Assembly: GCA_009775355.1 (NCBI GenBank)
Contig: VSPN01000001.1
Location: 62,001 to 126,000 of the forward strand
From: Muribaculaceae bacterium
GTDB taxonomy: Bacteria; Bacteroidota; Bacteroidia; Bacteroidales; Muribaculaceae
Reading direction: 5' to 3'
Length of the DNA stretch: 64,000 nt
Shown: one piece after another, positions 1 through 8,374 of the stretch
How the letters are laid out: the number at the start of each line of letters is the position of its first letter
Numbering within the stretch: position 1 is the stretch's first letter
Notes under the pieces: generated by a model
Seen by the model: only the letters and a program-made list of their open reading frames with translations
Database searches by the model: none
Told to the model about the DNA's origin: nothing
Position numbers and translations under genes: made by a program

Positions 1-84
1 TCAGTTTAGATTTAGGTATTTCTGAATCCGGATCCCGACTTGCGGGATTCTTCACTGCAAACTTACAAAATAAATTTAACACGG
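1..84. other. gene-free left edge
   Basis: No coding frame is convincing here on either strand. The only structure is a small hairpin: an 8-bp stem with one G-T pair (30-37 with 43-50) around a 5-base loop. It has no T tract on either side, so I do not call it a terminator. The next gene to the left lies outside the window. Confidence 0.4.
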
Positions 85-132
85 CAATAAAAAAAGCGGC
101 CAAAATCGCCGTTGGGGACGGTTTTGGCCACA
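85..132 (-). terminator. second (distal) terminator downstream of the first ompA-like gene
   Basis: On the minus strand an inverted repeat with outer arms GGCCAAAA/TTTTGGCC is followed by TTTTTTTATT. It lies beyond the stronger UUCG terminator, so the two would act in tandem on the porin transcript. The reverse direction has no T tract. Confidence 0.6.
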
Positions 133-158
133 TGTTATACAACATATCTGAACGACAT

Positions 159-187
159 AAAAAAAAGACCCCGAAGGGTCTCTTTCT
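159..187 (-). terminator. rho-independent terminator of the first ompA-like gene
   Basis: Read on the minus strand, the stem GAGACCC/GGGTC closes a UUCG tetraloop and is followed by at least seven T. It lies 24 bases past the stop codon of the gene at 211-1467. Confidence 0.85.
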
Positions 188-210
188 TTATAGTGATCAC
201 AGCATGCAAT

Positions 211-1467
211 TTACTGCTTGAAGATCACGATACGGTTCCAGTCATTGTGAGAAGGATACTCCTGGACGTCAGATCCGAATGCCTTGGTCTCAAGACGGTC
301 GGCCGAGATTCCGTATGTGTTGATGAGTTCATTCTTGACAGCTTCGGCGCGGCGCTTGGAGAGTTCCATGTTGTAGTCGGAAGTACCGGTGTCCTTGTCG
401 GCGTAGCCCGCAATGACGATCTTCTCGTTGGGGTTGGCCTTGAGCCATTCAGCCATCGAATAGACATTGACTTCCTCTGTGGGCAGGATCTTGTCGCTGT
501 CAAGAGTGAAGCGTACTGTCGCCATAAGGGGTGCGTTGACACAGTCTTTCTGAACCACCTCCGGACAGGGGAGCTGAGACTGGAGCTCGGCTACTGTCTG
601 GCCGCACGCGAGAAGCTGTGCGCGAAGGTCGTTGACCTGACCGTTGAGAGCCGCAATCTGCGATACGTAGTTGCACTCGTTGAACGAATTCCATCCGCGA
701 CCACCGATGTTGAAGTTAAAACCGCCCATGGCGCTAACCAGCGACTCGATCGAAGATCCAGTTGCGACATTGTTCCAGTTGTCGGCATAGAAAGTGGCTC
801 TGGCCTCAGCGAAGAAGTCAACATATTTGCTGAGACGGAAGCGCAGCTGTAAACCGGCAGAAACAGGAAGAGTCCACTGCACGGCCTTGGGATCACGCAT
901 CGAATACTCGCGTGTGATGTTGGTGGCTGCCGGCTGCTTGTTGAAATGGTTCTTGAAGTCCCAGTTGGCATCACCGCCGAGACCTACGAACGGAATGATC
1001 GAGAAGACACGGTCTGGGTTGACACCGCCGATAGAGTTGAACATGTCCCACATGAGCTCGGCATGCAGGCCGACATGTTTCGAACGGCTCCAGCCATACT
1101 GTTCAGCACCGGGAACTGGAGTATCCCAATGGAGAGCACCGCCAATGGCCTTGATGCGGAATCCGAGATAGGGAGACATCCAGCGGCCGAAACCGAAGCT
1201 ATAGGATGCTGTCCACTTCTTGGCCATCACAGAATGCTGCGTATGGCCGGCGGTTCCTTTTTCCACGAGAGGCTGGTTGGCTCCCGCACCGATCTCGATA
1301 AACCAGTTGTCACGCCAGTTGGAGAAATAGTGGTTCGAGTTGTCGCAAGTGAATTCCGTCACAGAAACGGCGTCATCGACAAACACGTCCTGTGCGTTGG
1401 CGACATTTCCGATAGCGAGGGACCCAGCGCAAACAGCTGTTGCGAGGTAAAGATTTCTTGCTTTCAT
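211..1467 (-). CDS. OmpA family outer-membrane porin/peptidoglycan anchor, paralogue 1
   Basis: A 418-residue outer-membrane protein of the OmpA family. It begins with a signal peptide (positive MKARN, hydrophobic core, probable cleavage after ANA near residue 25). A beta-barrel region rich in aromatic and glycine residues follows, then a short coiled-coil stretch (about 268-300) bracketed by cysteines. The C-terminal OmpA domain carries the NxxLSxxRAxxV peptidoglycan-binding motif at 366-377 and an Arg near the end (DWNRIVIF). The family ties the outer membrane to peptidoglycan and can form pores. It lies downstream of a close paralogue (1701-2996), but each gene has its own terminator and a similar leader, so they are probably transcribed separately. 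The tandem arrangement points to duplication. Confidence 0.96.
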   Translation of the reverse strand: MKARNLYLATAVCAGSLAIGNVANAQDVFVDDAVSVTEFTCDNSNHYFSNWRDNWFIEIGAGANQPLVEKGTAGHTQHSVMAKKWTASYSFGFGRWMSPYLGFRIKAIGGALHWDTPVPGAEQYGWSRSKHVGLHAELMWDMFNSIGGVNPDRVFSIIPFVGLGGDANWDFKNHFNKQPAATNITREYSMRDPKAVQWTLPVSAGLQLRFRLSKYVDFFAEARATFYADNWNNVATGSSIESLVSAMGGFNFNIGGRGWNSFNECNYVSQIAALNGQVNDLRAQLLACGQTVAELQSQLPCPEVVQKDCVNAPLMATVRFTLDSDKILPTEEVNVYSMAEWLKANPNEKIVIAGYADKDTGTSDYNMELSKRRAEAVKNELINTYGISADRLETKAFGSDVQEYPSHNDWNRIVIFKQ

Positions 1468-1497
1468 ACTGTGTGTTTTTAAGAATAGAATTTAGTT
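1465..1497 (-). promoter_or_regulatory. conserved 5' leader segment next to the start of ompA paralogue 1
   Basis: The bases just before the ATG (minus strand ATTCTATTCTTAAA, a short variable part, then CAGTATG) recur before the second porin at 2994-3025. Conservation up to the start codon suggests shared translational control or simply recent duplication. Confidence 0.5.
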
Positions 1498-1561
1498 AAA
1501 TTTCAAACATCTCCGGAGGATCACTTATCAGCAAAACGAGTTCCGCCGGTTTTACTTCTTC

Positions 1562-1585
1562 AACGTTAAAAACCTTTAAACGGTT
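1562..1585 (-). promoter_or_regulatory. shared 24-bp upstream motif, copy 1
   Basis: The plus-strand block beginning AACGTTAA matches the block at 3037-3060 at 20 of 24 positions. It lies about 95 bases upstream of the porin start codon. It could be a regulator site or part of the promoter/leader. I see no clear TAnnTTTG box for this copy. Confidence 0.5.
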
Positions 1586-1631
1586 CGATTCAACCCTGAA
1601 TTTAACACAATATTTTACGTCACAGAGTGCG

Positions 1632-1674
1632 AAAAGCAAAAAACGAACGGGGACTTTCCCGATGGAAAGTCCCC
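1632..1674 (-). terminator. rho-independent terminator of ompA paralogue 2
   Basis: A perfect 11-bp stem (GGGGACTTTCC with GGAAAGTCCCC, 1649-1659 and 1664-1674) around a 4-base loop. On the minus strand it is followed by GTTCGTTTTTTG. It lies 26 bases past the stop of the gene at 1701-2996. Confidence 0.85.
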
Positions 1675-1700
1675 GCCGATATTCAATATCCTCGCGCAGC

Positions 1701-2996
1701 TTACTGCTTGAAGATCACGATACGGTTCCAGTCGTTGTTAGAAGGATATTCCTGAACATCCGAGCCGAACGCTGCGGTCGAGAGGCGATCCTCTGCGATG
1801 CCGTAGGTGTTCACGAGCTCAGCCTTGACTGCGTCGGCACGACGCTGCGAGAGCTTCATGTTGTATTCAGATGTACCGGTGTCCTTGTCAGCATAACCTG
1901 CGATGATGATCTTCTCGTTGGGGTTAGCCTTGAGCCACTCAGCCATAGAGTAGATGTTGACCTCCTCTGTGGGAAGAATCTTGGCACTGTTGATAGTGAA
2001 GCGAACAGTAGCCATGAGAGGAGCGTTCACACAGTCTTTCTCCACAACCTCGGGACAGGGGAGCTGAGCCTGAAGGGCAGCGACAGTCTGGCCGCAAGCG
2101 AGGAGCTGGGCGCGGAGGTCGTTGACCTGACCGTTGAGGGCAGCGATCTGCGAAACGTAGTTGCACTCGTTGAAAGTATTCCAGCCACGGCCGCCGATGT
2201 TGAAGTTGAAACCGCCCATAGCCTGAACGAGAGCATCGAAAGAGTTGCCGCTTACGTTGTTGTTCCAGTTGTCAGCATAGAAAGCCGCGCGAGCCTCAGC
2301 GAAGAAGTCAACATACTTGCAGAGACGGAAACGGAACTGAAGACCTGCGAACACGGGGAGAGTCCACTGTACAGTCTTGTAGTCTGTGCCGTAATACTGA
2401 TCCAAGTTCTTGGGGTAATCGCGGAGGCAGTTTGAAGCCACGGGTTCGTGAGTCTTGCCTTTGCCAAGGAAGTCCCAGTTGGCGTCACCGCCGAGACCTA
2501 CGAAAGGAATGATAGAGAAGACACGGTTCTGGTTCACACCGCCGAGAGAGTTGAACATGTCCCACATTAACTCAAGCGAGAGGCTTGCGTGCTTCGAGTG
2601 GCTCCAGCCCTCGTTTGCAAGAGCCTCAGCGGGAGTGTTGGGAGTGTCCCAGTGGAGCGATCCGTACATGCCTTTGAAGCGGAGACCGAGGTAGGGAGTC
2701 ACCCAGCGGCCGAAACCTACGCTATATGCTGCAGTCCATTTCTTGCCGTCAACGGGTTTGAGGGCGTGGTCGGGATCAACATAACCGCGCTCAACGAGAG
2801 GCTGGTTGCCACCTGCGCTGATCTCGATGAACCAGTTGTTACGCCAGTTTGAGTAATAGTGGTTGGTGTTGTCGCAAGTGAACTCTGTCACAGTGGCAGC
2901 ATCATCCACAAACACATCCTGCGCCATTGCCGTATTGCTGCATGCAAACGAGCCAGCGCAAAGAGCCATTACGTAGTAAAGATTCTTAGCTTTCAT
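1701..2996 (-). CDS. OmpA family outer-membrane porin/peptidoglycan anchor, paralogue 2
   Basis: A 431-residue OmpA-family protein, closely similar to the neighbour at 211-1467 along its whole length. It has a signal peptide (MKAKN start, AMAQ near residue 26), a barrel region, the same short coiled coil with repeated Gln-Leu heptads, and a C-terminal OmpA domain. The peptidoglycan-binding NxxLSxxRAxxV motif is at 379-390. It is 13 residues longer than paralogue 1; the extra residues fall mainly in barrel loops, for example after PFVGLGGDANWDF, which fits surface-loop divergence. It has its own upstream promoter-like sequence (3213-3242) and terminator. I expect an abundant outer-membrane protein, based on family knowledge. 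Confidence 0.96.
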   Translation of the reverse strand: MKAKNLYYVMALCAGSFACSNTAMAQDVFVDDAATVTEFTCDNTNHYYSNWRNNWFIEISAGGNQPLVERGYVDPDHALKPVDGKKWTAAYSVGFGRWVTPYLGLRFKGMYGSLHWDTPNTPAEALANEGWSHSKHASLSLELMWDMFNSLGGVNQNRVFSIIPFVGLGGDANWDFLGKGKTHEPVASNCLRDYPKNLDQYYGTDYKTVQWTLPVFAGLQFRFRLCKYVDFFAEARAAFYADNWNNNVSGNSFDALVQAMGGFNFNIGGRGWNTFNECNYVSQIAALNGQVNDLRAQLLACGQTVAALQAQLPCPEVVEKDCVNAPLMATVRFTINSAKILPTEEVNIYSMAEWLKANPNEKIIIAGYADKDTGTSEYNMKLSQRRADAVKAELVNTYGIAEDRLSTAAFGSDVQEYPSNNDWNRIVIFKQ

Positions 2997-3036
2997 ACTG
3001 TAATTGTTTAAGAATAGAATTATTGTCTGGTTTATT

Positions 3037-3060
3037 AACGTTAAGAACTTTTAAATTGTT
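3037..3060 (-). promoter_or_regulatory. shared 24-bp upstream motif, copy 2
   Basis: A block beginning AACGTTAAGAAC, 20 of 24 identical to the block upstream of paralogue 1 (1562-1585). The overlapping palindrome TTAACGTTAA (3035-3044) also occurs in the glmS leader at 36481-36490. Confidence 0.5.
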
Positions 3061-3212
3061 TTAAAATTTCTTATTATTCTGTCGTATTTTTACAACAGAG
3101 TGTCTACGTTCAGTCAGATAGAGTAATTTTGGGTTAGTCACGAATCCTCGCGGACAGTCTGTCCGCGCATCAATTTCCAAAAAGCACATAAGGACTCCCC
3201 GGAAACTTTTTG

Positions 3213-3242
3213 CAAAATTACACATTATTTTTAATATACAAA
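3213..3242 (-). promoter_or_regulatory. Bacteroidetes-type promoter of ompA paralogue 2
   Basis: On the minus strand TTTG (3239-3242) is followed after 18 bases by TAATTTTG (3213-3220), matching TTTG/TAnnTTTG with a spacer one base shorter than usual. Transcription would start near 3206 and leave a leader of about 210 nt before the ATG at 2996. Confidence 0.55.
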
Positions 3243-3410
3243 CGAAATTGCACTTTTTTTTTGATTTGTGCATTAATTTCAGACTCCTAATAAGTTTTTT
3301 TATCATAGTGATGACGAAATTATGCGGATTTTTTGCTAACTTCGTTATTTAAACGGAGTGTGGCCATATCTGACATCCACATTCGGTTTCTCAGAAACAA
3401 GGCCAACATC

Positions 3411-4289
3411 ATGAGACAGCATCGGAAATACAAGATCACAGTCGAAGACGAGACGCATCTCTGCGAGGTCGCTTCGTATCGCTTTTCCCGGCCGGGACTC
3501 CTGGCCGCGGCCGCAGGTCTCTGCGTGGCATCAGTCGTCTGTGCCGGGGCTGTCATATCATTGACACCACTCCGCGCTCTGCTGCCGGGCTATCTCAAGG
3601 AATCCCAGCGGTCGGCGACCGAAGAGGGTCTTCTCAGACTCGACTCGCTTATGGAAGCGTTTGAAGTCAACAACTCTTATATAGAGAACTATCTCCGCGT
3701 GACCGACACCGGAAGGGTCCCGGCAGACTCGGCTTCAGTGACTCCGGTCTCCGGAGAACAGTCATCCGACTCACTCTTGAGCGCAAGCGTAGCCGAACAG
3801 TTGTTCATATCGCAGATGGAGGAACGCGAACGGTTCAACATTTCGGTTCTCGCTCCGCTTGCAGCCGACGGTATTATTTTCTCTCCTGTCACTGCCGACG
3901 GGATTTTCACCTCAGACTCACGTACAAACGAAGAAGGAGAGATAATAATGCCTGTTGACGAAAGCATACAGTGCGCGGCCGACGGCTCTGTGATCGCGCT
4001 CTACCACTCCATTCCCGACCACGGCTACGTGATAGTCGTGCAGCACCCGCGCGGCTTCGCTTCATCGTATGTCGGTGTCGGTTCTCCGCTCGTCGGAATA
4101 GGCGACAATGTCAACTCAGGCCAGATCATAGCCCTTGCTCCCTCACCCGATTCCAGGGGAACGAGGCGGCTTCGTGTGCGAATGTGGCACAACGGTCTTG
4201 CCATTGTGCCTTATGAATATCTCGGGCCACCTCAGCGTGACAACAATGATGAGTCTGAGACTTTCGAGGCTCCAAGAGGTCGGTTGTAA
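3411..4289 (+). CDS. degenerate M23 (LytM-like) peptidase-domain membrane protein
   Basis: I start this at the ATG at 3411 (292 residues) rather than an upstream TTG at 3333, because MRQHRKYKI followed by a membrane segment (about 25-55) is the usual beginning of Bacteroidetes M23-family proteins. A periplasmic linker leads to a C-terminal LytM-like fold. The catalytic signature is lost: the expected HxH of the second zinc motif reads RVR in LRVRMWHNG, and no HxxxD motif is visible. It should therefore not hydrolyse peptidoglycan itself. Degenerate LytM proteins of other phyla (EnvC, NlpD) activate amidases, so a similar regulatory role is possible. It lies 67 bases upstream of dxr on the same strand. 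Confidence 0.8.
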   Translation: MRQHRKYKITVEDETHLCEVASYRFSRPGLLAAAAGLCVASVVCAGAVISLTPLRALLPGYLKESQRSATEEGLLRLDSLMEAFEVNNSYIENYLRVTDTGRVPADSASVTPVSGEQSSDSLLSASVAEQLFISQMEERERFNISVLAPLAADGIIFSPVTADGIFTSDSRTNEEGEIIMPVDESIQCAADGSVIALYHSIPDHGYVIVVQHPRGFASSYVGVGSPLVGIGDNVNSGQIIALAPSPDSRGTRRLRVRMWHNGLAIVPYEYLGPPQRDNNDESETFEAPRGRL

Positions 4290-4356
4290 GAGAATCGGAA
4301 AAGCCGACCCACACCTTAATATATATATATAACCAGAAACCAACAGGACAATAATA

Positions 4357-5532
4357 ATGATGCCCGAAAACAAAGAGGCGACAAACATAGTGATTCTCGG
4401 GAGCACCGGGAGCATAGGCACGCAGACTCTTGATATAATACGCGAGTATCCCGGAAGATTCCGGACAGTTGGACTTGCAGCGCGCCGAAACTGGGAACTT
4501 CTCGCCCGCCAGGCGAGAGAGTTTCGTCCACGACGTGTGGCCATAGCTGACAAAAGCAGGCATGAGAATCTGCGTGGAGCCCTCGCCGACCTGCCGATAG
4601 AAGTCGAGGCCGGAGATGATGCGGTGGCCGACATCGCTGCCATGGGAGAAGCAGACACCGTGGTCACGGCAATGGTCGGCTACAGCGGTCTTATTCCTAC
4701 CGTAAAAGCTATACGGGCAGGGAAACGAATCGCACTCGCCAACAAAGAGACTCTTGTTGTAGCCGGCGAACTCATCACTCGTCTTCTGAAAGATTCAGAA
4801 TCGGAGATCATACCGGTCGACAGCGAACATTCAGCCATTTTTCAGTGTCTCGCCGGAGAAAATAGGCCAGCAATGAGAAAGATTATACTCACCGCAAGCG
4901 GCGGGCCGTTCCGCACTCTGTCGTCGAAAGAACTTGAGAACGTGACGGTCGATGACGCACTGCGGCATCCGAACTGGGACATGGGGGCAAAAGTCACCAT
5001 AGACTCGGCTTCGATGATGAACAAAGGCTTCGAGATGATCGAGGCAAGATGGCTTTTCGACTGCGACCCGCGCAATATCGAGATCGCAGTCCATCCACAG
5101 TCTGTGATACACTCGATGGTGGAATTTCACGACGGCTCCATAAAGGCTCAGCTCGGAGTGCCCGACATGCATCTCCCCATCCGCTACGCACTCGGATATC
5201 CCGAGCGACTCGCGACCGATACTCCTCCCCTGTCGCTCCGGGACTACGCGACACTTACTTTCGAGGCACCCGACATGGAAAGATTCCCGATGCTGCGTCT
5301 CGCTTTCGAGGCAATCGCGAAAGGTGGCAACATGCCCTGCATTCTGAACGCCGCCAACGAGGTTGCTGTTGAAGCCTTCCTCCGGGGAAGAATCCGGTTT
5401 ACAGACATGTCAGTGATTGCGAAAACCGCAATGAACAGAATGGAGTATTCCGACGACATCAGCATCGACACTCTTGTATCGACCAACCGTGAGACCAGAA
5501 TGTTCGCGGAATCCATGCTTGACCACATATAA
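4357..5532 (+). CDS. dxr: 1-deoxy-D-xylulose-5-phosphate reductoisomerase
   Basis: A 391-residue enzyme of the MEP isoprenoid pathway. It converts 1-deoxyxylulose 5-phosphate to 2-C-methyl-D-erythritol 4-phosphate with NADPH and a divalent metal in the cytoplasm. The NADPH-binding loop GSTGSIG is at 15-21, the metal ligands D155 and E157 lie in VDSEHSAIF, and the third ligand E229 lies in NKGFEMIEA. The length is normal. Two ATG codons stand in tandem at 4357; either could be used. It is followed after 57 bases by rseP, a pairing common in Bacteroidetes and also seen (with other genes between) in proteobacteria. Confidence 0.98.
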   Translation: MMPENKEATNIVILGSTGSIGTQTLDIIREYPGRFRTVGLAARRNWELLARQAREFRPRRVAIADKSRHENLRGALADLPIEVEAGDDAVADIAAMGEADTVVTAMVGYSGLIPTVKAIRAGKRIALANKETLVVAGELITRLLKDSESEIIPVDSEHSAIFQCLAGENRPAMRKIILTASGGPFRTLSSKELENVTVDDALRHPNWDMGAKVTIDSASMMNKGFEMIEARWLFDCDPRNIEIAVHPQSVIHSMVEFHDGSIKAQLGVPDMHLPIRYALGYPERLATDTPPLSLRDYATLTFEAPDMERFPMLRLAFEAIAKGGNMPCILNAANEVAVEAFLRGRIRFTDMSVIAKTAMNRMEYSDDISIDTLVSTNRETRMFAESMLDHI

Positions 5533-5589
5533 ACGAACAAGGGAAAGCACTACATATTTAATCAGAAAGAACTTATTTACTTAATAAAA

Positions 5590-7080
5590 TTGGAAACATT
5601 TCTCATAAAGGCGGCCCAGCTCATTCTCGCTTTTGCCATACTCGTGATAATACATGAATTCGGGCATTTTCTTTTCGCCCGGTTATTTGGCGTCCGTGTC
5701 GAAAAATTCTACATATTCTTCGACCCCTGGACCGAAATCTTCAAATGGAAGCCCAGACGCTATTACGGATTCTTCGGCAAAACTAAAAAACTGAAAGATT
5801 CAGAATCAGATGAGAATCAGATCAAGAATGCAACCGACAACACCGATGAGATAACCGGCAGCACCGAAAAGACACCTGCAGATAAGGAGTCGTTCTGGGG
5901 CGGTACGGAATACGGCATAGGATGGCTGCCTGTCGGCGGATACTGCAAGATATCAGGCATGATCGACGAATCGATGGACACCGAACAGATGAAACAGCCG
6001 GCCCAGGAATGGGAATTCCGGTCAAAACCGGCATGGCAGCGGCTTCTCGTCATGGTGGCCGGAGTGCTGTTCAACTTCCTGCTTGCCATCATAATCTATG
6101 CAGGCATAGTCTATGCCACAGGAGAAAAATACGTGCCCTTCAGCGAGGCCCGCATGGGTATGGAATATTCGGGAGAAGCCCTGAAAGCCGGCTTTCACAA
6201 CGGCGACATTCCCCTGCTGGCCGACGGCAAGCCTCTTGACAACCCATACGAAGACCGTCTCGACATGGTGCAGGCCCGCACAGTAACAGTGCTGCGCGAC
6301 GGCAAAGACACCGTTGATATCCGCATCCCTGACAATTTCATTTTCAGTCTTGACAACGAGGCGAAAAGCGACACGGCGACTGTCAGCTTTCTGACTTACA
6401 GATTTCCTGCCCGTATCACACAGGTCACACCCGGCGAAGGAGCGGCAAAGGGAGGACTGATGAAAGGAGACGAGATCCTGGCCATCGGCAATACGCCAAC
6501 GCCCTCGCTGACAGACTTTCTGCGCACACTCCGAGGACACGACAACGAGACCGTGGCCATAACGCTTGCCCGCAAAACCGGAGAACACACCGACACAATC
6601 ACAAAGAATGTCGCACTCTCGGCATCGTCAAAGATGGGAATCGGACTTGAAATCGACCCGTCGGCATTCTACAACTATAAAGAGAAACGCTATGGTCTCT
6701 TCGAGTCGGTTCCGCGCGGCATAGAGATGGGCACAGACCGCCTTGTAAGCTATACGAAATCGATGAAGATGGTATTCACGAAAGAGGGAGCAAGCTCCAT
6801 AGGTGGTTTCGGATCTATCGGGAGCATCTTCCCCGAGAAATGGGACTGGATAGCATTCTGGAACATAGCAGCTTTTCTCTCGGTCGCTCTGGCGTTCATG
6901 AACATACTTCCGATTCCGGCACTCGACGGCGGTCACGTCATGTTCCTGCTTTACGAGGTGATATTCCGCCGCAAACCGAGCGAGAAATTCATGGAGCGCG
7001 CGCAGATAACCGGAATGATCATCCTGATCCTTCTGCTTGTCTACGCCAACGGAATGGATATCATAAGACTTTTCAAATAA
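5590..7080 (+). CDS. rseP: RseP-family site-2 zinc metalloprotease
   Basis: A 496-residue inner-membrane protease of the site-2 family, which cleaves transmembrane segments of anti-sigma factors or signal-peptide remnants. The zinc motif HEFGH is at 22-26 in the first membrane helix, and the third ligand motif LDG (D446) lies in NILPIPALDGGH. One clear PDZ domain follows residue 270 (ARITQVTPGEGAAKGG); a weaker PDZ-like part precedes it. An acidic, low-complexity insert (about 64-100) sits between the first helix and the conserved TEYGIGWLPVGGY segment. The start must be the TTG at 5590, because no ATG precedes HEFGH. The gene follows dxr and is probably in the same operon. Confidence 0.96.
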   Translation: METFLIKAAQLILAFAILVIIHEFGHFLFARLFGVRVEKFYIFFDPWTEIFKWKPRRYYGFFGKTKKLKDSESDENQIKNATDNTDEITGSTEKTPADKESFWGGTEYGIGWLPVGGYCKISGMIDESMDTEQMKQPAQEWEFRSKPAWQRLLVMVAGVLFNFLLAIIIYAGIVYATGEKYVPFSEARMGMEYSGEALKAGFHNGDIPLLADGKPLDNPYEDRLDMVQARTVTVLRDGKDTVDIRIPDNFIFSLDNEAKSDTATVSFLTYRFPARITQVTPGEGAAKGGLMKGDEILAIGNTPTPSLTDFLRTLRGHDNETVAITLARKTGEHTDTITKNVALSASSKMGIGLEIDPSAFYNYKEKRYGLFESVPRGIEMGTDRLVSYTKSMKMVFTKEGASSIGGFGSIGSIFPEKWDWIAFWNIAAFLSVALAFMNILPIPALDGGHVMFLLYEVIFRRKPSEKFMERAQITGMIILILLLVYANGMDIIRLFK

Positions 7081-7120
7081 AGAACATACCAAAGAACCAT
7101 CATTCCACATCATAACGCAG

Positions 7121-8338
7121 ATGAAAACCAAACCGCATACCCCGCAGAAGTCAGATGAAAAGGGCGCTGTCCGGCTGCGCCCCGGCAAGGAAGAGTCACT
7201 GCTGCGTCATCACCCCTGGGTCTTCTCCGGGGCGATCGCCACACTCCCCGCCGACATAGAGGAGGGCGACATAGTAACAGTCACCGACTGCGACGGCAAT
7301 GTGCTCGGCACCGGGCACTTCCAGATCGGCAGCATATCAGTGCGCATTCTTGAATTCGGCATCGACACACTTCCAGAAGATTTCTATTTCAAGCGTCTGG
7401 TGAGTGCCTACACACTTCGCCGCTCGCTCGGGCTGATCCGCACCGACAATGACTGTTTCCGCCTTGTACACGGCGAAGGGGATTTCCTGCCCGGTCTGAT
7501 AGTCGACATCTACGGCGACACGGCCGTGATGCAGGCACACTCTCCCGGCATGCATTTAGCCCGACGGGCCATAGCGGAAGCCCTTACCCGCCTTCCTGAA
7601 GCCAGGATACGTAACGTATACTACAAAAGCGAGACCACGCTCCCCTACAAGGCCGGCCTCGATCCGGAAAATGAATACCTCGTGGGCAGCTACGACGGCA
7701 ACATCGCCACCGAGAACGGTCTCCAGTTCAACATCGACTGGCTAAAAGGACAGAAGACAGGCTTCTTTGTCGACCAACGCGAGAACCGCAGCCTTCTCGA
7801 GAAATTCGCTGCGGGAAGAACGGTGCTCAACATGTTCTGCTACACCGGCGGATTCTCGGTCTATGCCATGCGCGGAGGTGCCGTCACGGTCGACTCTGTC
7901 GACTCATCGACAAAAGCGGCGGCACTCACAGACGCCAATATCGCGCTCAATTTCCCCGATGACCCGAGGCACAGGACTTATGCTGAAGACGCATTCAAAT
8001 TCCTCGCCGACATGCCCGGCGACAAATATGATCTCATCGTGCTCGACCCGCCGGCATTCGCCAAACACCGTGGCGCGATCAAGAACGGACTTATCGGTTA
8101 CCGCAAACTTAACGCCAAGGCATTCGAGAAGATCAAGCCGGGCGGAATACTGTTCACGTTCTCCTGCTCGCAAGCCATCTCGCGCGACATGTTCCGAATG
8201 GCGGTCTTCACAGCCGCCGCCCGGTCCGGGCGCAAGGTGCGGATACTGCACCAGCTCTCGCAGCCGGCCGACCATCCAATCGACATATCGCATCCCGAAG
8301 GTGAATATCTGAAGGGACTCGTACTGTATGTGGAATAA
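7121..8338 (+). CDS. class I SAM-dependent rRNA methyltransferase, RlmI-like (PUA + MTase)
   Basis: A 405-residue protein with an N-terminal PUA RNA-binding domain (about 17-95, with the HHPWVFSGAI signature), a short linker and a Rossmann methyltransferase domain. The SAM motif NMFCYTGGFSVYA lies around residue 230, and motif IV reads LDPPAFAK with D309-P310-P311. This architecture is that of RlmI/YccW, which makes m5C1962 in 23S rRNA. The exact target base cannot be told from sequence. It starts 40 bases after rseP on the same strand. Confidence 0.93.
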   Translation: MKTKPHTPQKSDEKGAVRLRPGKEESLLRHHPWVFSGAIATLPADIEEGDIVTVTDCDGNVLGTGHFQIGSISVRILEFGIDTLPEDFYFKRLVSAYTLRRSLGLIRTDNDCFRLVHGEGDFLPGLIVDIYGDTAVMQAHSPGMHLARRAIAEALTRLPEARIRNVYYKSETTLPYKAGLDPENEYLVGSYDGNIATENGLQFNIDWLKGQKTGFFVDQRENRSLLEKFAAGRTVLNMFCYTGGFSVYAMRGGAVTVDSVDSSTKAAALTDANIALNFPDDPRHRTYAEDAFKFLADMPGDKYDLIVLDPPAFAKHRGAIKNGLIGYRKLNAKAFEKIKPGGILFTFSCSQAISRDMFRMAVFTAAARSGRKVRILHQLSQPADHPIDISHPEGEYLKGLVLYVE

Positions 8339-8374
8339 AAATGACAAACAACTGACAACTTAAATATAATACGA

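Noticed and set aside
112..852. 246-codon plus-strand frame across the first ompA-like gene, and a similar one at 1662-2435
   Set aside because: The two frames resemble each other only because the porin genes beneath them are paralogous.
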